Counted from the stretch's first letter, positions 8,376 to 17,195 are shown. The stretch: DNA of 64,000 nucleotides from an uncultured Collinsella sp. (GCA_934643145.1 CAKUBM010000001.1:89698-153697), one strand, 5' to 3'. The notes: generated from the letters alone by a model not told the origin. Translations and numbers: made by a program.

Positions 8376-10180
8376 AGCCCAACAAAACCACCGTCAGCGA
8401 CAACACCGAAAACGGAGCGCACAATATGGTCAAGCTCACTATCGATAATTGCGAGGTCGTGGTTCCCGAGCACACCACGATCCTGGACGCAGCCAAGTCC
8501 GTCGGCATTCAGATTCCTACCCTGTGCTACCTGCGCGATCTAAACGAGATCGGCGGTTGCCGCGTGTGCGTGGTCGAGGTTGAGGGCTGCGACCAGCTGG
8601 TTGCCGCCTGCAACAACTACGTGCTCGACGGCATGGTGGTCCACACCAACAGCCCCAAGGCGCGCGAAGCCCGTCGCACCAACGTGCAGCTGCTGCTGTC
8701 CCAGCACGATTCGCAGTGCACGAGCTGCGTGCGCAGCGGCAACTGCAACCTGCAGACCATCGCCAATGACCTGGGCATTTTCTATCTGCCGTATCAAAGG
8801 CATTTGGCGGGCGAAGGCTGGGATTTCGATTTTCCCATCATCCGCGAAAACGACAAGTGCATTAAATGCATGCGCTGCATCAAGGTGTGCGAGAGCGTGC
8901 AGGGTCTAGGGATTTGGGACCTGACCAACCGCGCCACGCATACCGCCGTGGGTACCCGCGGGCGCGCGCCGATCGGCAAGACCGATTGCGTCGCGTGCGG
9001 TCAGTGCATCACGCATTGCCCGACGGGCGCCCTGCGCGAGCGTGACGATACCGAGACCGTGTTCGACGCCATCGCCGATCCCGACAAGATCGTGCTGGTG
9101 CAGATTGCGCCGGCCGTGCGTAGCGCCTGGGGCGAGGAGCTCGGCATTCCGCGCGAGGAGGCCACCGTTGAGCGTCTGGCTTGCGCGCTGCGCCGCGTGG
9201 GCTTTGAGTACGTGTTCGACACCGATTTCTCGGCCGACCTCACCATTATGGAGGAGGGCTCCGAGCTGCTCGAGCGCCTGGGTAAGGCCGCCAAGGGCGA
9301 GGGCGACAGCCGCGGCTGGCCCATGTTCACGAGCTGCTGCCCGGGCTGGGTTCGCTTTGTGAAGGCACGTTACCCCGAGTTTGTCGACAGCCTGTCCACG
9401 TCAAAGTCGCCGCAGCAGATGTTCGGCGCCATCGCCAAGACCTACTACGCCAAGGTGCTGGGCGTGGAGCCCGAGCGTCTGTTCGTGGTGTCCGTTATGC
9501 CGTGCACGGCCAAGAAGGCCGAGCGCGCGCTGCCGAGCATGGTGGGCGAGGACGGTGCGCCCGACGTTGACGTTGCGCTGACGGTGCGTGAGATGGTGCG
9601 CATGATCCGCGCGAACCACGTGAGCGTGGATACGCTCGTCGAGGAGCCGCTCGACACGCCGCTGGGCTTTGGCACGGGCGCGGGCGTGATCTTTGGCGCC
9701 ACGGGCGGCGTGATGGAGGCCGCCGTGCGCTCGGCCTACTACCTGGTGACGGGTAAGAACCCCGATGCCGACTTCTTCACCGACGTGCGCGGGCTCGACG
9801 GCTGGAAGGAAGCCGTTGCCGATATCGACGGCACCAAGGTGCGCGTCGCCGTGGCGCACGGGCTTGGCAACGCCGCCCGTCTGCTCGACGCGATTCGCGA
9901 CGGCCGCGTGAGCTATGACTTCGTCGAGGTCATGGCGTGCCCCGGCGGCTGTGTCGGTGGCGGTGGTCAGCCCATTCACGATGGCTGCGAGCTGGCGGCC
10001 GAGCGCGGCCAGGTGCTGTGGGGTCTGGATGCGAAGGCGGACATTCGCTTCTCGCACGAGAATCCCGATGTCCAGGCATGCTACCGCGAGTTCTTGGGCG
10101 AGCCGCTTTCGCCGCTGGCAGAGGAACTGCTGCATACCAACCACCACGCATGGACGATGCCGAACGAAGGGACGTGCTAG
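8369..10180 (+). CDS. [FeFe]-hydrogenase, group A, multi-cluster
   Basis: The 603-residue catalytic hydrogenase has every expected module. A 2Fe-2S domain carries GGCRVC. A His-ligated cluster follows (HDSQCTSCVRSGNC), then two 4Fe-4S clusters (CIKCMRCIKVC and CVACGQCITHC). The H-cluster domain has the three signatures TSCCPGW (~residue 320), MPCTAKKAE (~377) and EVMACPGGCVGGGGQP (~520), followed by the small-subunit-like tail. It interconverts protons and H2 in the cytoplasm. The start ATG 8369 has GAGGGAGG eight bases upstream and overlaps the stop of the oxidoreductase gene; ATG 8426 is an alternative. The HydEFG maturases are not in this window. Confidence 0.96.
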   Translation: MVEPNKTTVSDNTENGAHNMVKLTIDNCEVVVPEHTTILDAAKSVGIQIPTLCYLRDLNEIGGCRVCVVEVEGCDQLVAACNNYVLDGMVVHTNSPKAREARRTNVQLLLSQHDSQCTSCVRSGNCNLQTIANDLGIFYLPYQRHLAGEGWDFDFPIIRENDKCIKCMRCIKVCESVQGLGIWDLTNRATHTAVGTRGRAPIGKTDCVACGQCITHCPTGALRERDDTETVFDAIADPDKIVLVQIAPAVRSAWGEELGIPREEATVERLACALRRVGFEYVFDTDFSADLTIMEEGSELLERLGKAAKGEGDSRGWPMFTSCCPGWVRFVKARYPEFVDSLSTSKSPQQMFGAIAKTYYAKVLGVEPERLFVVSVMPCTAKKAERALPSMVGEDGAPDVDVALTVREMVRMIRANHVSVDTLVEEPLDTPLGFGTGAGVIFGATGGVMEAAVRSAYYLVTGKNPDADFFTDVRGLDGWKEAVADIDGTKVRVAVAHGLGNAARLLDAIRDGRVSYDFVEVMACPGGCVGGGGQPIHDGCELAAERGQVLWGLDAKADIRFSHENPDVQACYREFLGEPLSPLAEELLHTNHHAWTMPNEGTC

Positions 10181-10182
10181 CG

Positions 10183-11241
10183 ATGCGCGCATTTGATGTT
10201 GAGATGTCGCGCCGGGGGTTTGCCTCGGCGCTCGCCGCGGGCGCGCTGTCGCTTGCGCTCGCGGGCTGTGGCGGCGGGGCTGCCGGTGCCGGGTCCGCCG
10301 CGGGCTCGGCTGCCGGGTCTGCCGCGGGCAGTGCTGCCGCCGAGCCGGTCGAGGTGCACGTCGCCTCGCTCAAGGGACCGACCTCGATCGGTTTGGTGCA
10401 GTTTATGGACCAGGCTGCAAGCGGAGAGACGGACAATGAGTTCGACTTTGCGATTAACACCGCCGCCGACGAGATCGTGCCCAAGGTCATTCAGGGCGAT
10501 ATCGATATCGCGCTGGTGCCTGCCAACGTGGCGAGCGTGCTGTACAACAAGACCGAGGGCGCGGTACAGGTCATCGACATCAACACGCTGGGCGTGCTGA
10601 ACGTGGTGACGGGCGATGCGGGCGTGACCTCGTTTGGCGACCTGGCGGGCCGCACCGTCTACATGACGGGCAAGGGCACCACGCCTGAGTATGTGATGAA
10701 CTACCTGCTGGAGCGCGCGGGTCTGACCGGCCAGGTGACGCTCGAGTTTAAGAGCGAGCCCACCGAGGTGCTGTCGGCGCTGCTGGCCGATCCGTCCGCC
10801 GTGGGCGTGCTGCCCGAGCCATTTAAGACCGCGGCCATCGCTAAGAGCGAGGGCAAGCTGTCGGCACCGGTGAGCCTGACCGACGTGTGGGACGAGCTGG
10901 CGGGCGACACGGGGTCGCGCTTGCTGACGGGCGTGACCGTGGTGCGTCGCGCGTTTGCCGAGGAGCATCCCGAGGCCGTGGCGGAGTTCTTACGCTCTCA
11001 CGAGGCGAGCGTCGAGGCTGTCAACGCGGCACCGGCGGACTGGGCGCAGGCCGTGGTCGATGCCGGCATCGTGGACAACGCCAAGATCGCCGAGAAGGCG
11101 ATTCCCGGGTGCATGCTCGTGTGCCAGACGGGCAAGGATATGAAGGCGGCACTTAGCGGCTATCTGCAGGTGCTGGCCGACGCGGACGCGAGCGCCGTGG
11201 GTGGTAAACTTCCGGCTGACGATTTCTACTACATGGAGTAG
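10183..11241 (+). CDS. ABC transporter solute-binding lipoprotein (NMT1/ThiY/SsuA-like)
   Basis: This 352-residue protein has an N-terminal signal with a twin-arginine-like SRRGF, a hydrophobic stretch and the lipobox LALAGC. A low-complexity GSAAGSAAG linker follows. The mature part resembles periplasmic-binding proteins of the NMT1/COG0715 group (GDIDIALVPANVAS, TGKGTTPEYVMNYLL). It is an extracytoplasmic lipoprotein that feeds the permease encoded three bases downstream. It starts two bases after the hydrogenase stop, so the two genes are almost certainly co-transcribed. The substrate cannot be read from sequence. Thiamine precursors, sulfonates and other small anions are all known for this family. 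Confidence 0.85.
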   Translation: MRAFDVEMSRRGFASALAAGALSLALAGCGGGAAGAGSAAGSAAGSAAGSAAAEPVEVHVASLKGPTSIGLVQFMDQAASGETDNEFDFAINTAADEIVPKVIQGDIDIALVPANVASVLYNKTEGAVQVIDINTLGVLNVVTGDAGVTSFGDLAGRTVYMTGKGTTPEYVMNYLLERAGLTGQVTLEFKSEPTEVLSALLADPSAVGVLPEPFKTAAIAKSEGKLSAPVSLTDVWDELAGDTGSRLLTGVTVVRRAFAEEHPEAVAEFLRSHEASVEAVNAAPADWAQAVVDAGIVDNAKIAEKAIPGCMLVCQTGKDMKAALSGYLQVLADADASAVGGKLPADDFYYME

Positions 11242-11244
11242 CCC

Positions 11245-12621
11245 GTGCGTGCGTTTGCTCGACAAATGGCAGAGCGTATGAAGGCGGTGGCGGCAGTAGG
11301 TGCCGTCGCCGCCTTTTGGCTTGCCGCGTGGATGCTGGTGGCTGCGCTGGTGGCGCAGCCGCTGATCTTGCCCGGACCGGGTGCTGTTGTAGCGGCGCTG
11401 TTGCGGCTGGTGTGCGATACCGGCACGTGGGCGATTTTGGCGGGCTCGGGCGCGCGGATTCTGGGCGGGCTGGCGCTTGCCGCGGTATGTGGCGGCGTGC
11501 TGGCCGGGGTTTCGTCACGCTCGCGGGCTTTTGCTCGCCTGGTGGCGCCGGCGCTGTCGTTTGTGAAGGCGACGCCGGTTGCCTGCGTGGTGGTCCTGTT
11601 GCTCATTTGGCTGGGGTCGGCGCGCGTGAGTATCGCCGCCGTCTTTTTGATGGCGCTGCCGGGCGTGTATTTTTCGCTGGCCGAGGGTCTGGCGCAAGTG
11701 AATAAACCGCTGGAGCAGATGTTCCGCATGCATGGCGTGAGTGGCTTGCGCCTGTTTTGCACCCACACTTGGCGTGAGGTCCTGCCATTTGTGCTTTCGT
11801 GCGCCCGGGCTGTGATTGGTATGGGCTGGAAGGCCGGCGTGGCAGCCGAGCTCATTGGCATGGCGGTGGGTACCGTGGGCGAGCGCATCTATCAGGCAAA
11901 ACTTTTGATTGAGACGGCTGATCTGCTGGCGTGGACCGTGCTGGTCGTTGCCGTTTCGTGGGCGTGTGAGCGCGCGCTGGTGTGGTTGCTGCAGGCTTCG
12001 GGGCCCGTGGCGTGGCGGGTGGCCGTGCGGACGCACGGGCATGGTGCTCGTGGGCGTGCGGGGGCTGCGGGCGATAGCGCTGCGGCGGGGCTTGCGCTTG
12101 CCGTGGGCGATCGCGCGCCCTGGGCGCCGGCGCTGGACGGTCTGGTGCTCAACGTGCCTGCGGGCGGGCGTATTTGCGTGATGGGCGCTTCGGGTGCTGG
12201 CAAGACGACGCTGCTTGCGCTGGCGGCGGGGGAGTGCGCACCGTGCTCGATGGTGTTTCAGGATGCGCGCTTGGTCGAGTCCGCCTCGGCGCTGGATAAC
12301 GTGCTAGTGTGCGCCGATGCACGCGTGGACGCCTCGAGTGCTGCGGCCCTGTTGCGCCTGCTGGTGCCGGGGGTCGATGTACATGCTCGCGTGGCCGAGC
12401 TTTCGGGCGGGCAGCGCCGTCGCGTCGAGATCGCCCGAGCCCTGCTGTGTCCGGGCGGCGCGGTTATTCTGGACGAGCCCTTTACCGGCCTGGATGCCGC
12501 CGCGCGCGATGCGACGGCCGAGGCTGTGCTCGACTTGCTCGACGGTCGCATGCTCCTGCTGGCCACGCACGATGTCGCCGACGCTCAGGCTCTCGATATC
12601 TCGGACATCATCACGCTCTAA
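11245..12621 (+). CDS. ABC transporter permease fused to its ATPase
   Basis: The 458-residue protein joins two usually separate subunits. Residues ~10-250 form a BPD_transp_1 permease with several membrane segments and the EAA-like loop MFRMHGVSGLRLF. Residues ~285-458 form a compact ATPase: Walker A GASGAGKTT near 313, Q-loop VFQD, signature LSGGQRRR, Walker B GAVILDEP, and the switch His in ATHD. A Gly/Ala-rich linker joins them. The start is a GTG three bases after the upstream stop; ATG 11278 is an alternative that would cost little. With the binding lipoprotein it forms a complete SsuABC/ThiXYZ-like importer in only two genes. Confidence 0.85.
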   Translation: MRAFARQMAERMKAVAAVGAVAAFWLAAWMLVAALVAQPLILPGPGAVVAALLRLVCDTGTWAILAGSGARILGGLALAAVCGGVLAGVSSRSRAFARLVAPALSFVKATPVACVVVLLLIWLGSARVSIAAVFLMALPGVYFSLAEGLAQVNKPLEQMFRMHGVSGLRLFCTHTWREVLPFVLSCARAVIGMGWKAGVAAELIGMAVGTVGERIYQAKLLIETADLLAWTVLVVAVSWACERALVWLLQASGPVAWRVAVRTHGHGARGRAGAAGDSAAAGLALAVGDRAPWAPALDGLVLNVPAGGRICVMGASGAGKTTLLALAAGECAPCSMVFQDARLVESASALDNVLVCADARVDASSAAALLRLLVPGVDVHARVAELSGGQRRRVEIARALLCPGGAVILDEPFTGLDAAARDATAEAVLDLLDGRMLLLATHDVADAQALDISDIITL

Positions 12622-12692
12622 ATACTAACTCAGCAACAAAATGATTCGTTTTCCTCCGTCCCCATGGGGCGGGTGTGGTATTCTGTCTGCGG

Positions 12693-12721
12693 GGTAATAC
12701 TTAAGAATACTAAGTAATACC
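12693..12721. promoter_or_regulatory. Palindromic operator candidate upstream of the relB-like gene
   Basis: GGTAATACTTA (12693-12703) and TAAGTAATACC (12711-12721) form an inverted repeat with one mismatch and a 7-base centre. Antitoxins of this family usually repress their own promoter by binding such dyads. Assignment is by position only. Confidence 0.4.
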
Positions 12722-12835
12722 AACGCCGCATAAACAAACTCCGGATGCGGGCCAATCGGGTTGCCTTCACAGCCCGTCGCCCAGCCGCGTGGCCCGCATC
12801 TATCCGCACTACCGTCGTTTCAAAAAGGAAGCGCC

Positions 12836-13039
12836 ATGGCAGAACACATGACCCCCGTAGTCGCGAAGGTCTTGCCCGAGGAAAAGGCGGCCTTCGCGGC
12901 GGCAACCCAGCTCGTGGGCACCACGCCGTCCAACGCCATCCGCATGTTCATCGCCGCGTTCAATCGCTGCGGCACCTTCCCGTTCGACATCTCGCCGAGC
13001 GGGGCTTTTGGCACTGCGCCCGATTCTCATCAACAATGA
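12836..13039 (+). CDS. RelB/DinJ-family antitoxin (solitary)
   Basis: A 67-residue protein with the ribbon-helix-helix pattern of RelB/DinJ antitoxins: VVAKVLPEEKAAF, then TTPSNAIRMFIAAFNRCGTFPFDI. The start is ATG 12836 with AAAGGAAG upstream. In intact modules a YafQ/RelE-type toxin gene follows or overlaps the antitoxin. Here only about 90 bases separate it from an unrelated protease gene, and that gap holds a repeat element, so the toxin is absent. A palindrome 115 bases upstream may be its operator. It may act as a free regulator or be the relic of a broken module. Confidence 0.75.
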   Translation: MAEHMTPVVAKVLPEEKAAFAAATQLVGTTPSNAIRMFIAAFNRCGTFPFDISPSGAFGTAPDSHQQ

Positions 13040-13056
13040 CTGTCCCAAACTGTCGA

Positions 13057-13106
13057 CACTTGGGGACGTTCCTTTTCTGTCGGCAGTTAAGGAACGTCCC
13101 TAAGTG
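13057..13106. repeat. Inverted repeat of the GGGACGTTCCTT family
   Basis: Arms 13057-13074 (CACTTGGGGACGTTCCTT) and 13089-13106 pair over 18 bases with one mismatch and a 14-base loop. The right arm is the same sequence as at 2049-2066. The hairpin ends ten bases before the ribosome site of the CPBP gene and could affect its expression. Confidence 0.65.
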
Positions 13107-13127
13107 CCGGGTTTTGAGGAGGTTGGC

Positions 13128-14039
13128 ATGCTCAATGCGCTGGTTTGGGCGCTTGCCTGTTTTGGTGTCGTTGCTGCCGACATTGCCCTGAGCGTGGTTT
13201 TGTTTTCGGTACTGGACATTGTGTCGGCGCTGACGGGTTTTCCGATCGACAACCTCGATATCCAATGGTTCCAGGCCGCCGCGCAGACGGCGTCGTTTTT
13301 GATGGCACTGCTGTGGTGGCGCTATCTGTGGCCGCGCTCGTTTATGGCTCGCTGGCAAAGCGAACGCCCGCTCGGCGGGGGAGCGCGCGGCGCGTGGCGA
13401 CGTATCGTCTGCGTTATCGTGATCGGCCTGGCCTTACAGGTGGTCGTTGGCTACGTGACCGACGCCGTGTTGTCGCTGCTGCCCGAGGCCGCGGCTGACT
13501 ACAGCGAGCTTGTCGAGGAAACGGGTATGGGCGATACCAGCTACCTCGCCGTGCTGACCACGGTGCTTGGCGCTCCATTTTGCGAAGAGCTGCTGGTGCG
13601 CGGCATCATTTTTGAGTTTTCACTCCGAGCGTTTAACCCGCAGTGCCGTCCGCTCTGGAAGCGTCGGCGCCGCGTGCAAGCGCAGGACGGAGCCATGGTG
13701 CCCTGGGCGGCCCCGAGCACCTGGGGTATCGCCGCGGCAATCGTGCTGCAGGCGGCGGTCTTTGGTTTTATGCACATGAACTGGGTGCAGGGCTGCTACG
13801 CGGGCGCCGCCGGTCTCATCTTTTGCTGGGTGCTCGTTACGACCGGAAAGCTCCGCTACACCATCCTGCTGCACTTTGCCTTTAACGCCGGGTCGTATTT
13901 CATGGCGTTGCTCTGGTTTGTGAACACGCCCCTCGACGTGGTCATCACGGTCGCCATCGCCGGCGTCATTCTCGTGGAGGCCATGCGCTCGCTGCGTCAC
14001 GCGTGTGGGACGGACGCAGCGGGCGCGCCCTTGCGCTAG
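13128..14039 (+). CDS. CPBP-family intramembrane glutamic endopeptidase
   Basis: This 303-residue polytopic membrane protein has the CPBP/Abi signatures: EELLVRGIIFEF (motif 1, catalytic Glu pair plus Arg), GFMHMN (motif 2 His) and LHFAFN (motif 3). The family includes Rce1-like prenyl-protein proteases and bacteriocin-immunity proteins; the substrate here is unknown. The start is ATG 13128 with GAGGAGG at 13116-13122. An earlier in-frame GTG at 13104 lies inside the repeat and is unlikely. The end overlaps the last four bases of the convergent ygiQ gene. Confidence 0.85.
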   Translation: MLNALVWALACFGVVAADIALSVVLFSVLDIVSALTGFPIDNLDIQWFQAAAQTASFLMALLWWRYLWPRSFMARWQSERPLGGGARGAWRRIVCVIVIGLALQVVVGYVTDAVLSLLPEAAADYSELVEETGMGDTSYLAVLTTVLGAPFCEELLVRGIIFEFSLRAFNPQCRPLWKRRRRVQAQDGAMVPWAAPSTWGIAAAIVLQAAVFGFMHMNWVQGCYAGAAGLIFCWVLVTTGKLRYTILLHFAFNAGSYFMALLWFVNTPLDVVITVAIAGVILVEAMRSLRHACGTDAAGAPLR

Positions 14040-16171
14040 TTACGGCGTCCGCCTCCGTTGGCACCTTGACGCCCCTGGGCTGCGCGGTTACGCCCCGCGG
14101 TGTTCTGCGCGCGCGACATACCGCCGTGGCCCTTGCTGCCCTTAGGCCCCTTGCCGGCACCGCCGCCGTGGGCCTTATCGCCCTTCTTGCCGGTGCCATG
14201 TCCGCCGCTGGCAGACGTCTCGCCCGGGCGCGGCGGCACGGGGCGGATCAGGCAATGCTTGGTGTAGCCGATCAGGTCGCGACGGCCGGCCTTCTCCAGC
14301 GCCTCGCGCACGAGCTTGTAGTTCTCGGGTTTGCGGTACTGAATCAGCGCGCGCTGCATGGCCTTCTCGTGCGGGTCGCGTGCCACGTAGATCGGTTGCA
14401 TGGTGCGTGGGTCCACACCGGTGTAGTACATGCAGGTCGACATGGTGGACGGGGTGGGGTAGAAGTCCTGCACCTGCTCGGGCATGTAGCCCATGTCGCG
14501 CACGGCCTCGGCAAGGTCCACGGCTTCCTTCATGGTCGAGCCGGGGTGGCTCGAGATGAGATACGGCACCACATACTGCTTGAGTCCGTACTCGCGGTTC
14601 AGGCGCTCAAATTTGCGGCAGAATGCGTCGTAGACGGCGCGGCTCGGCTTGCCCATCACGGACAGCACCGCGTCGCTCACGTGCTCGGGCGCCACGCGCA
14701 GCTGGCCCGAGACATGGTGCTCCAGCAGCTCGCGCAAAAACTCGTCCGAGGCATCGGCCATGGTGTAGTCAAAGCGGATACCGCTGCGCACAAAGACCTT
14801 CTTGACGCCCGGCAGCTGGCGCAGGTCGCGCAGCAGCTGCGTGTAGCCGCTCTCGTCGACCACCATGTTCTTGCATACGCTCGGCCACAGGCAGCGCTTG
14901 TTCTTGCACACGCCGTGCTTGAGCTGTTTGTCGCAGGCCGGACGGCTAAAGTTTGCCGTCGGTCCGCCCACGTCGTTGATGTAGCCCTTAAACTCCGGGT
15001 CGTGCGTGAGCAGCTCGGCCTCGCGCATGATCGAGTCGTGGCTGCGCATCTGCAGCACGCGGCCCTGGTGGAAGGTGAGCGCGCAAAACGAGCACTCGCC
15101 AAAGCAGCCGCGGTTGGAGCTGATGGAAAACTTGATCTCGGAAAAGGCCGGTACACCGCCTGCGGCGTCGTAGTCGGGATGCCAGTCGCGCGCATAAGGG
15201 AGCTCGGCGACCTCGTCCATCTCGTCGGTGGTGAGCGTTGCCGACGGCGGGTTCTGCACCACGTAGACGTTGTTGGGATAGGGCTCCACCAGGCGATGCC
15301 CGGTAATGGGGTCCATGTTTTGCTGCTGCACGTTAAAGCTGCGTGCGTAGTTGAGCTTGTCGGACGAAAGGTCGTCCCAACTGGGCAGCAGGTCGTAGTC
15401 GTAGACCTCGTTGAGCGAACCCGTGCGGTAGACGGTGCCGTTGATGTAGGTGATCTGGTCGACGGGCAGCCCGGCGTCGAGCGCGTCGGCGATCTCGACG
15501 ATCGCGTGCTCGCCCATGCCGTAGATGAGAATGTCGGCGCCCGAATCGAGCAATACCGAGCGCTTGAGTTTGTCCTGCCAGTAGTCGTAATGGGCCAGGC
15601 GGCGAAGGCTCGCCTCGATGCCGCCGATGATGATGGGCGCGTCTTTGAACGTCTGGCGGATGAGGTTGCCATAGACCGTGACGGCTCGATTGGGTCGGCG
15701 GCCTTCTTCTCCGCCGGGGGTATAGGCGTCGGTGTGACGACGGTGCTTGGTCACCGAATAATGGTTGACCATGGAGTCCATGTTGCCGGCGCTGACCAGA
15801 AAGCCCAGGCGCGGCTCGCCGAGCACGGTAATGCTGGCGGGGTCGGTCCAGTCGGGCTGGCAGATGATGCCCACCTTGTAGCCGTGTGCGTCGAGCACAC
15901 GGCTGATGATAGCCATGCCAAAGCTGGGATGATCAACATAGGCATCGCCGCAGATATAGATGAAGTCGCACTGGTCCCAGCCGCGCGCGTCCATGTCGGC
16001 ACGGCTGACGGGGAGGAACTTGTCGCGGCCCGGGCGCCAGGGGCGGGCGGGCGCTGCTGGGGCATGCGCGGGGCGCGAGCCCTGGGCCTTGCCGCCGCGC
16101 TTTTGCTGCTGGCCCTGTTTGCCCTGCTGACTGCGCTGGTTGTTCTGAGCGTGCTGAGGCTTTTTTGCCAC
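14036..16171 (-). CDS. YgiQ-family radical SAM protein
   Basis: This protein of about 711 residues has the YgiQ/UPF0313 layout: an N-terminal region (RDKFLPVSRADMDARGW, DAYVDHPSFG), then a central radical-SAM domain with cluster-binding RGCFGECSFCA. Near the C-terminus it has the conserved PTPSTMSTCMYYTG. Both ends carry low-complexity extensions: Gln-rich at the N-terminus and Gly/Lys/Arg-rich at the C-terminus. The family is conserved but its reaction is not established. The chosen start is a GTG at 16171 with GGGAGGG very close upstream; further upstream the sequence is a hairpin repeat, so longer starts are unlikely. Confidence 0.88.
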   Translation of the reverse strand: MAKKPQHAQNNQRSQQGKQGQQQKRGGKAQGSRPAHAPAAPARPWRPGRDKFLPVSRADMDARGWDQCDFIYICGDAYVDHPSFGMAIISRVLDAHGYKVGIICQPDWTDPASITVLGEPRLGFLVSAGNMDSMVNHYSVTKHRRHTDAYTPGGEEGRRPNRAVTVYGNLIRQTFKDAPIIIGGIEASLRRLAHYDYWQDKLKRSVLLDSGADILIYGMGEHAIVEIADALDAGLPVDQITYINGTVYRTGSLNEVYDYDLLPSWDDLSSDKLNYARSFNVQQQNMDPITGHRLVEPYPNNVYVVQNPPSATLTTDEMDEVAELPYARDWHPDYDAAGGVPAFSEIKFSISSNRGCFGECSFCALTFHQGRVLQMRSHDSIMREAELLTHDPEFKGYINDVGGPTANFSRPACDKQLKHGVCKNKRCLWPSVCKNMVVDESGYTQLLRDLRQLPGVKKVFVRSGIRFDYTMADASDEFLRELLEHHVSGQLRVAPEHVSDAVLSVMGKPSRAVYDAFCRKFERLNREYGLKQYVVPYLISSHPGSTMKEAVDLAEAVRDMGYMPEQVQDFYPTPSTMSTCMYYTGVDPRTMQPIYVARDPHEKAMQRALIQYRKPENYKLVREALEKAGRRDLIGYTKHCLIRPVPPRPGETSASGGHGTGKKGDKAHGGGAGKGPKGSKGHGGMSRAQNTAGRNRAAQGRQGANGGGRRN

Positions 16172-16209
16172 GATCCCTCCCGGTGTTTGTATGCTGCACG
16201 TAATTGTAA

Positions 16210-16242
16210 CCAGTCTTTTTGGGACGGGGCTAAAAAGACTGG
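16210..16242. repeat. Constant-core hairpin (GGGACGGGGC), stem type CCAGTCTTTTT
   Basis: CCAGTCTTTTT (16210-16220) pairs perfectly with AAAAAGACTGG (16232-16242). The loop is GGGACGGGGCT. Hairpins at 37332-37368 and 37423-37459 have the same core but a different stem. It lies between the divergent ygiQ and yoaK-like genes. Confidence 0.65.
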
Positions 16243-16424
16243 TGGAGTACATGAGCTGGTGAGTGAGAGCGTCGCTGAGCCAGTCGTTTGTTTCCAGACT
16301 GTGTATCCCCGTGTCGAAGGGGTCGTCTCGCGCGCACGCCATGTTGTCAATGGGTTACAGTATGAACGGCGGCTATGTTTCCGCCAACGCACGAGAGAGT
16401 CGTCAACAAGGAGGATGCACGACG

Positions 16425-17141
16425 ATGCAGCGTGCCAAACAGATATCGGAATCTATTGAGCTGGGCATCATTTTGGCGCTCGCCGGTGGCTTTATGGATG
16501 TGTATTCGTACATTGGGCGTGATCATGTTTTCGCCAACGCGCAGACGGGCAACATCCTGCTCGTGGGCGTGAGCATCTCGGAGGGCAACTGGGCGCTGGC
16601 GGGGCGCTACTTCTTCCCTGTGGTGTCGTTTGCCGTGGGCATTATGCTTGCCGACCTGGTTCACGAGCGGTTTGGCAGTGTGATTCACTGGCGCCAGGTG
16701 ACGGTGTTCTTTGAAGCCGTCATCTTGCTGGGCGTGAGCTTTATCCCGGGCGGCGATTTCAACCTGCTTGCCAACTGCCTTACCTCATTTGCCTGCGGTA
16801 TGCAGGTCGAGAGCTTCCGCAAGATCCACGGTCACGGCATCGCCACGACCATGTGCATCGGTAACCTGCGCAATGCGCTGCAAAACGTGGACGACTACAT
16901 CATCACCCACAAGCGCGGCTTTTTGGAAAACGGCGTGCTGTACTTTGGCGTGATCTTTACCTTTGTGTTTGGCGCCGTGCTGGGCAACTGGTGTATTGAG
17001 CGCATGGGGCTGCACTCCATTGCGGTGGCGAGCGTGCTGCTGTTTATCGCGTTTGCCATCATGTTTATCGACCGCGAGCGCGATTTGCGCTCTCGTTGGA
17101 AGCGTGCCTGCGAAGATTGGAAAGACGCCTGCCAAAAATAA
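16425..17141 (+). CDS. YoaK/DUF1275-family membrane protein
   Basis: A 238-residue protein with about six hydrophobic segments and the DUF1275 hallmarks: AGGFMDVYSYI, FANAQTGNILLVG and a GNLRNAL segment. The family is widespread, integral to the cytoplasmic membrane and functionally unassigned, with transport suspected. The start is ATG 16425, with AAGGAGG (16408-16414) ten bases upstream; in-frame starts further upstream lack such a site. A good terminator follows. It is divergent from ygiQ. Confidence 0.85.
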   Translation: MQRAKQISESIELGIILALAGGFMDVYSYIGRDHVFANAQTGNILLVGVSISEGNWALAGRYFFPVVSFAVGIMLADLVHERFGSVIHWRQVTVFFEAVILLGVSFIPGGDFNLLANCLTSFACGMQVESFRKIHGHGIATTMCIGNLRNALQNVDDYIITHKRGFLENGVLYFGVIFTFVFGAVLGNWCIERMGLHSIAVASVLLFIAFAIMFIDRERDLRSRWKRACEDWKDACQK

Positions 17142-17195
17142 CGGCAGGATGCGGCAAGGGGCTGGCCCCTTTGTCGCACTGATCAATATTGGGGA

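Noticed and set aside
13040..13127. A toxin gene partner for the RelB/DinJ antitoxin
   Set aside because: The gap is under 90 bases and filled by an inverted repeat. No frame of toxin length exists on either strand.
14003..16459. An 818-codon plus-strand frame opposite ygiQ
   Set aside because: It is antisense to the radical SAM gene, whose motifs and family length are clear. The plus-strand peptide is compositionally abnormal.
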